Origin: Affinirhizobium straminoryzae | GTDB lineage: Bacteria; Pseudomonadota; Alphaproteobacteria; Rhizobiales; Rhizobiaceae | Assembly: GCF_007004135.1 (NCBI RefSeq) | Contig: NZ_VJMG01000022.1 | Coordinates: 1 to 36,024 of the forward strand | Direction of reading: 5' to 3' | Length of the DNA: 36,024 nucleotides | Shown: positions 32,452 through 36,024 of the stretch, in pieces | Numbering within the stretch: the stretch's first letter is position 1 | How the letters are laid out: the number at the start of each line of letters is the position of its first letter | Made by a program: the position numbers and the translations under genes | The notes under the pieces: generated by a model | Database searches by the model: none | Told to the model about the DNA's origin: nothing | The model's input: the letters and a program-made list of their open reading frames with translations, nothing else

Positions 32452-33993
32452 ATGAGCGCACTCGCATCCGACATGTCCCAGCCACGAAAGGCCCCGTCCC
32501 TTTCCGCTACCGGCATGACCAAGACCTTCGGCAGCTTCACAGCCCTCGGCGATGTGTCCATCGATGTCGCAGCCGGCTCCTTCCATGCGCTACTCGGCGA
32601 AAATGGCGCCGGCAAGTCCACGCTCGTCAAATGCATCATGGGCTTCTACTCCGCCGACAAGGGCAAGGTGACGCTGGACGGCAAGGAGATTGCCATCCGT
32701 TCGCCGCGCGATGCCCGCGCCCACGGCATCGGCATGGTCTACCAGCATTTCACGCTGGTGCCCTGCCTGACGGCGGCGGAAAATCTGGTCATCTCGCGGG
32801 CCGATGCACCCGCGGTGATCAGTTGGGCAAAGGAACGCAAGGCGCTCGACGCCTTCATGGAAACCATGCCCTTCCGGGTGCCGCTCGATGCGCAGGTCTC
32901 CTCGCTGTCTGCCGGGGAAAAACAGAAGCTGGAAATCCTGAAGCTGCTCTATCTCGACCAGCGCTTCATGATCCTCGACGAGCCGACCTCCGTGCTGACG
33001 CCCGGCGAGGCGGACGAGATGCTCGGCCTGCTGCACGGCATGTGCGACCGGGGCGAGATCACCGTCCTGATGATCTCCCACAAGTTCCGCGAGGTAAAAA
33101 CCTTCTGCGACCGCTTCTCCGTTTTGCGACGCGGCCGCCTGACCGGCGAGGGCGATGCCAAGCTTGCGACCGTCGAAGAGATGAGCCGCATGATGATCGG
33201 CGACACGGAGGTGCGCGAGCGCGCAGCGCGCACGGCGCAATCGGGCCAGAAGGACGTGCTGGAACTTGCCGGCCTCTGCGCCGAGGACGATGCGGGCCTG
33301 TCCGCCATTCAGGGCGTGAACCTGAAGATCAAGGGCGGCGAGATCGTCGGCATTGCCGGCGTCTCCGGCAACGGACAGAGCGCTCTGGTCGAGGTGCTGG
33401 CCGGCCAGCGACCGCTTTCGGATGGCGAGATCACCATTCGCGGCGAGTTGTTTACGCCGAAGCGCGGCAATTTCGACCGCTTCAAGGTGTTCGGCCTGCC
33501 GGAGGAACCCCTGAAGAACGCCACCGTGCCGCGCATGAGTGTCGCAGAAAATATTGCCTTCCGCTCCTTCGACAAGCCGCCGATCGCCAGTCTCGGCTGG
33601 TGGATGTCGAAAGGCCCGATGCGCAGCAAGGCCGAAGAACTGATTGCCCGCTACCGCGTGAAGACCACGTCCCCCGATGCGCCGATCGAAACGCTATCCG
33701 GCGGCAATGTGCAGCGCGCGGTGCTCGCCCGCGAACTCTCGGGCGACGTGGATGTCCTGATCGTTGCAAACCCGTGCTTCGGGCTCGATTTCGCCTCGGT
33801 CGCCGATATCCGCAGCCAGATCATGGAGGCGCGCAACCGCGGCGCCGCCGTCCTGCTCGTCTCGGAGGACCTGGACGAGATCCTCGAACTGGCGGACCGC
33901 GTCGCCGTGATGTCCGGCGGGACGATCTCCTACGTCGCGCCGATCGAGGCGACCGACCGCAACACCATCGGCCAGCACATGGCCGGACATTGA
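32452..33993 (+). CDS. Double ABC ATPase of the BMP/nucleoside type
   Basis: A 513-residue fused ATPase with two ABC modules (YufO/RbsA-like). The first has Walker [11 protein letters not shown]-loop [13 protein letters not shown], signature [15 protein letters not shown] and Walker [20 protein letters not shown]. The second has [16 protein letters not shown], signature [15 protein letters not shown] and Walker [14 protein letters not shown]. Both the second-module Walker A (GNGQS) and its ANPCFGLD Walker B depart from the ideal, as is usual in these fusions. GGAGG at 32441-32445 points to the ATG at 32452 rather than the one at 32446. It powers the two permeases encoded at 28591-30638. Confidence 0.9.
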   Translation: MSALASDMSQPRKAPSLSATGMTKTFGSFTALGDVSIDVAAGSFHALLGENGAGKSTLVKCIMGFYSADKGKVTLDGKEIAIRSPRDARAHGIGMVYQHFTLVPCLTAAENLVISRADAPAVISWAKERKALDAFMETMPFRVPLDAQVSSLSAGEKQKLEILKLLYLDQRFMILDEPTSVLTPGEADEMLGLLHGMCDRGEITVLMISHKFREVKTFCDRFSVLRRGRLTGEGDAKLATVEEMSRMMIGDTEVRERAARTAQSGQKDVLELAGLCAEDDAGLSAIQGVNLKIKGGEIVGIAGVSGNGQSALVEVLAGQRPLSDGEITIRGELFTPKRGNFDRFKVFGLPEEPLKNATVPRMSVAENIAFRSFDKPPIASLGWWMSKGPMRSKAEELIARYRVKTTSPDAPIETLSGGNVQRAVLARELSGDVDVLIVANPCFGLDFASVADIRSQIMEARNRGAAVLLVSEDLDEILELADRVAVMSGGTISYVAPIEATDRNTIGQHMAGH

Positions 33994-34003
33994 GGACTCT
34001 GCC

Positions 34004-34687
34004 ATGACATTTCCGGTCCCTGCCCGCCCCTATCCCTTCCCCTTCGCCCCCGGTCGCACGGCGTTGGTGGTGATCGACATGCAGCGTGACTTCATCGAGA
34101 AGGGCGGCTTCGGCGACAGCCTCGGCAATGACGTGACACGGCTGGAGGCGATCATTCCGACGACGGCAAAGCTCATCGATCTCTTCCGCCGCAAGAAATG
34201 GCCGGTCGTTCACACTCGCGAGGCGCATCTGCCCGATCTCTCGGACTGCCCGCCCTCGAAGATCAGCCGCGGCGATGCCCCGCTGAAGATCGGCGAAAAG
34301 GGTGCCATGGGCCGGCTTCTGGTGCGCGGCGAACCAGGCAACCAGATCGTGGATCCCCTGAAGCCGATCGCCGGCGAGACCGTGATCGACAAGCCCGGCA
34401 AGGGCATGTTCTGGAACACCGACATCCAGTCGATCCTCGACAACAAGGGCGTCACACATCTCGTCTTTGCCGGTGTGACGACGGAGGTCTGCGTGCAGAC
34501 CTCCATGCGGGAAGCCAATGACCGGGGCTATGAATGCCTGCTGATCGAGGATGCGACCGAAAGCTATTTTCCCGAGTTCAAGCGGATGGCGATCGAGATG
34601 ATCGTGGCGCAAGGCGGCATCGTCGGCTGGGCCACGCCGTTTGCCGAACTGGAAGCCGCCGTCACGCAGGCGCTCGCCCATGCCTGA
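34004..34687 (+). CDS. Second isochorismatase-fold hydrolase
   Basis: A 227-residue cysteine hydrolase clearly paralogous to the BiuH encoded at 30648. It shares [44 protein letters not shown] and [16 protein letters not shown]. The triad Asp25, Lys130 and Cys163 is intact. It lacks the BiuH-specific [10 protein letters not shown] region, which is replaced by [19 protein letters not shown], so its substrate should differ. Possible roles are hydrolysis of a related ureide such as triuret or carboxybiuret, or repair of a side product. The start ATG lies 10 bp after the ATPase gene. It overlaps the 5-FCL-like gene by 8 bases. Confidence 0.83.
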   Translation: MTFPVPARPYPFPFAPGRTALVVIDMQRDFIEKGGFGDSLGNDVTRLEAIIPTTAKLIDLFRRKKWPVVHTREAHLPDLSDCPPSKISRGDAPLKIGEKGAMGRLLVRGEPGNQIVDPLKPIAGETVIDKPGKGMFWNTDIQSILDNKGVTHLVFAGVTTEVCVQTSMREANDRGYECLLIEDATESYFPEFKRMAIEMIVAQGGIVGWATPFAELEAAVTQALAHA

Positions 34688-35468
34688 CATGCCGGAGGAA
34701 CAGAAGGGTCGCTGGGCAGGCCGCAATGCCGGCAAGGACGCCGTGCGCAACCGGATCTGGGCGGCCCTTGAGGAAAACGGTGTCTCCGTCGGCCCCGCCT
34801 GGAGCGTGATCCCCAATTTCGTCGGGGCCGATACGGCTGCCTGGCGGCTGGCACAGACGCAGGCCTGGAAAAGAGCAAGGACGATCAAGACCAATCCGGA
34901 TGCGCCGCAGATCCCGATCCGCCTTCGGGCGCTCTACGAGGGCAAGACGGTCTATGCGCCGGTGCCCTACCTCACCCGTGACTTTCCCTATCTGCGCCTT
35001 GACCCGAAGAGGCTGACGGAAAAGGGCATCTCCTTCGAACTCGCCGCCGTCTCAGAGGGATTTGTCGAGCACGGCGAGCGGATCGGTTTCGAGGATGTGG
35101 AACCCCTGGACTTTTGCGTGGTCGGATCGGTTGCCGTCTCGCGGGCCGGCGGCCGCACCGGCAAGGGCGCCGGCTTTGCCGATCTCGAAACTGCTATTTT
35201 CCGCGAACTCGGCACCATCACCGATGAAACGCCGCTGGTGACGACGGTGCATTCGCTCCAGCTTGTCACGGATGACGAGGTGGTGATCGAACCGCATGAC
35301 TCGCCCCTCGACATGGTGGCGACGGATGCCGAGCTGATCGTCACCGGCAACCGTCAGCCGCGCCCCGCCGGCGTGGACTGGGACCATGTACAACCGGACC
35401 AGTTCGAGACCATTCCCTTCCTCACAGAACTGAAGACCCGCATGCTCAACCGCAGAAAGACCGGCTGA
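34680..35468 (+). CDS. 5-formyltetrahydrofolate cyclo-ligase-like protein
   Basis: A 262-residue member of the 5-FCL-like group (COG0212). Family features are [19 protein letters not shown] near the N-terminus, [21 protein letters not shown], a central [38 protein letters not shown] (the nucleotide/phosphate-binding loop) and [12 protein letters not shown]. True cyclo-ligases are about 200 residues, and paralogs of this larger kind have other, mostly unknown roles. The protein lies in a ureide operon with no folate genes. I infer a moonlighting or paralogous reaction on a ureide or formyl compound. It may begin at the ATG at 34680 or at the ATG at 34689. It is coupled to the DUF3225 gene by TGATG. 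Confidence 0.82.
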   Translation: MPDMPEEQKGRWAGRNAGKDAVRNRIWAALEENGVSVGPAWSVIPNFVGADTAAWRLAQTQAWKRARTIKTNPDAPQIPIRLRALYEGKTVYAPVPYLTRDFPYLRLDPKRLTEKGISFELAAVSEGFVEHGERIGFEDVEPLDFCVVGSVAVSRAGGRTGKGAGFADLETAIFRELGTITDETPLVTTVHSLQLVTDDEVVIEPHDSPLDMVATDAELIVTGNRQPRPAGVDWDHVQPDQFETIPFLTELKTRMLNRRKTG

Positions 35469-35842
35469 TGGAGATCAACCACCCCGAAACGCAGGCAGAG
35501 GTCGAAGCCGTCTTCACCGCCTATGAAGCAGCACTGCTCGCCAATGACAACACCACGCTGCTTGCCATGTTTCTCGACAATCCTGCCACCGTCCGCTACG
35601 GGGTGAGCGAAGTGCAGCATGGCTATGGCGAGATCACCACCTTCCGCAACAGCCAGGCGCCGTTCACGCGCCGGCTCGAAAAGACGGTGATCACCACCTA
35701 TGGCCGCGATTTCGCGACCGCCTCCACCCTGTTCCACCGGCCGGACCTGCCGGGCGAGATCGGCCGGCAGATGCAGACCTGGGTCAGGACGGCGGACGGG
35801 TGGAAGGTCGCGGCCGCCCATGTCAGCATGATGCCCGGATGA
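35468..35842 (+). CDS. DUF3225 protein (AtzH/HpxZ-like, NTF2 fold)
   Basis: A 124-residue SnoaL/NTF2-like protein of the DUF3225 family: EINHPETQAEVEAVFTAYE, a central MFLDNPATVRYGVSE and a C-terminal TWVRTADGWKVAAAHVS. HpxZ of oxalurate/allantoin degradation and AtzH of cyanuric acid clusters belong here. Its presence supports ureide catabolism. Its reaction is not established for this organism; the known relatives sit beside amidases of the AtzE/HpxY kind, none of which is in this window. The start overlaps the stop of the 5-FCL-like gene. Confidence 0.82.
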   Translation: MEINHPETQAEVEAVFTAYEAALLANDNTTLLAMFLDNPATVRYGVSEVQHGYGEITTFRNSQAPFTRRLEKTVITTYGRDFATASTLFHRPDLPGEIGRQMQTWVRTADGWKVAAAHVSMMPG

Positions 35843-35867
35843 CGACGACAGGACATGAGACAGACGC

Positions 35868-36024
35868 GTGCTGAAGAAAACGCCCCGCACATCGGCAGAG
35901 GACATCCGGCGCCAACTGGCCGAGCGGATCATCAGCAGCGAGCTTGCCCCCGGCACCGTGCTGGATGAGACGCAGCTGGCCGCCGAATTCACCGTGTCGC
36001 GGACGCCGGTACGCGAGGCGCTGA
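35868..36024 (+). CDS. GntR-family transcriptional regulator, 5' fragment
   Basis: The first 52 codons of a regulator truncated by the window end. The visible part contains the GntR winged helix-turn-helix: AEDIRRQLAERIISSELAPGT, LDETQLAAEFTVSRTPVREAL. The likely start is GTG at 35868 (GTG CTG AAG AAA), 25 bp after the DUF3225 gene. It follows the ureide operon in the same direction and probably controls it by responding to the substrate or an intermediate. The effector domain (FCD or UTRA) lies outside the window. Confidence 0.88.
   Translation, partial: MLKKTPRTSAEDIRRQLAERIISSELAPGTVLDETQLAAEFTVSRTPVREAL

Overview
The window reads as a chromosomal or megaplasmid segment of an alphaproteobacterium of the order Rhizobiales, most likely Rhizobiaceae (Rhizobium, Agrobacterium, Ensifer or Shinella type). 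The signs are high GC, ATGA-coupled operons, small GC-rich palindromic elements of the rhizobial type, a TGA-N9-TCA iron-responsive box upstream of a heme oxygenase gene, and gene families typical of rhizobial catabolic regions. It is almost fully coding. I see no tRNA, rRNA, CRISPR array, transposase, phage gene or replication origin.

Layout. (1) 33-3136: a sugar phosphate isomerase/epimerase-like gene and a Gfo/Idh/MocA oxidoreductase form a minus-strand pair, divergent from a LacI-type regulator across an intergenic region with a perfect LacI-style palindrome. (2) 3148-9000: a heme oxygenase with an IRO/RirA-like box, an orphan minus-strand terminator that may end a small RNA, an OmpR/EnvZ-type two-component pair, a dienelactone hydrolase-like protein, and a divergent SRPBCC protein/LysR pair. 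(3) 9029-14820: the lower gallate (4-oxalomesaconate) pathway as a minus-strand operon: galB-type hydratase, type I (VOC) extradiol dioxygenase, galC-type aldolase and galD-type tautomerase. It is divergent from a DUF1932 dehydrogenase coupled to a LysR regulator with two tandem helix-turn-helix domains. The usual gallate dioxygenase is absent and the VOC enzyme occupies its place. (4) 14784-26840: a small WGR-domain gene, then the complete assimilatory nitrate system: nasT, nasS, a sigma-54 promoter with an IHF site, a leader RNA with A/G hexaloop-like hairpins and a terminator, nrtA-nrtB-nrtD, a single-domain globin, nirB, nirD and nasA. (5) 27072-36024: a second sigma-54 promoter followed by an operon for scavenging nitrogen from a cyclic ureide, most likely cyanuric acid: a BMP-family (AtzT-like) binding protein, two permeases, biuret amidohydrolase, cyanuric acid hydrolase/barbiturase, a double ABC ATPase, a second isochorismatase-fold hydrolase, a 5-FCL-like protein, a DUF3225 (AtzH/HpxZ-like) protein and the start of a GntR regulator.

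How the parts work together. The right-hand 21 kb is a nitrogen-scavenging block. Both operons have near-perfect -24/-12 promoters, so both should respond to NtrC/RpoN under nitrogen limitation. The nitrate operon adds NasS/NasT antitermination and the ureide operon probably adds GntR control. The inferred ureide route is import, ring opening by AtzD, spontaneous decarboxylation of carboxybiuret to biuret, and BiuH to allophanate. Allophanate hydrolase is not in the window. The middle block converts an aromatic, inferred to be gallate-like, to pyruvate and oxaloacetate.

The most novel-looking items are the VOC dioxygenase placed inside a gal operon, the tandem-HTH LysR protein, the unassigned proteins of the ureide operon (second isochorismatase, 5-FCL-like, DUF3225), and the orphan terminator/sRNA candidate.
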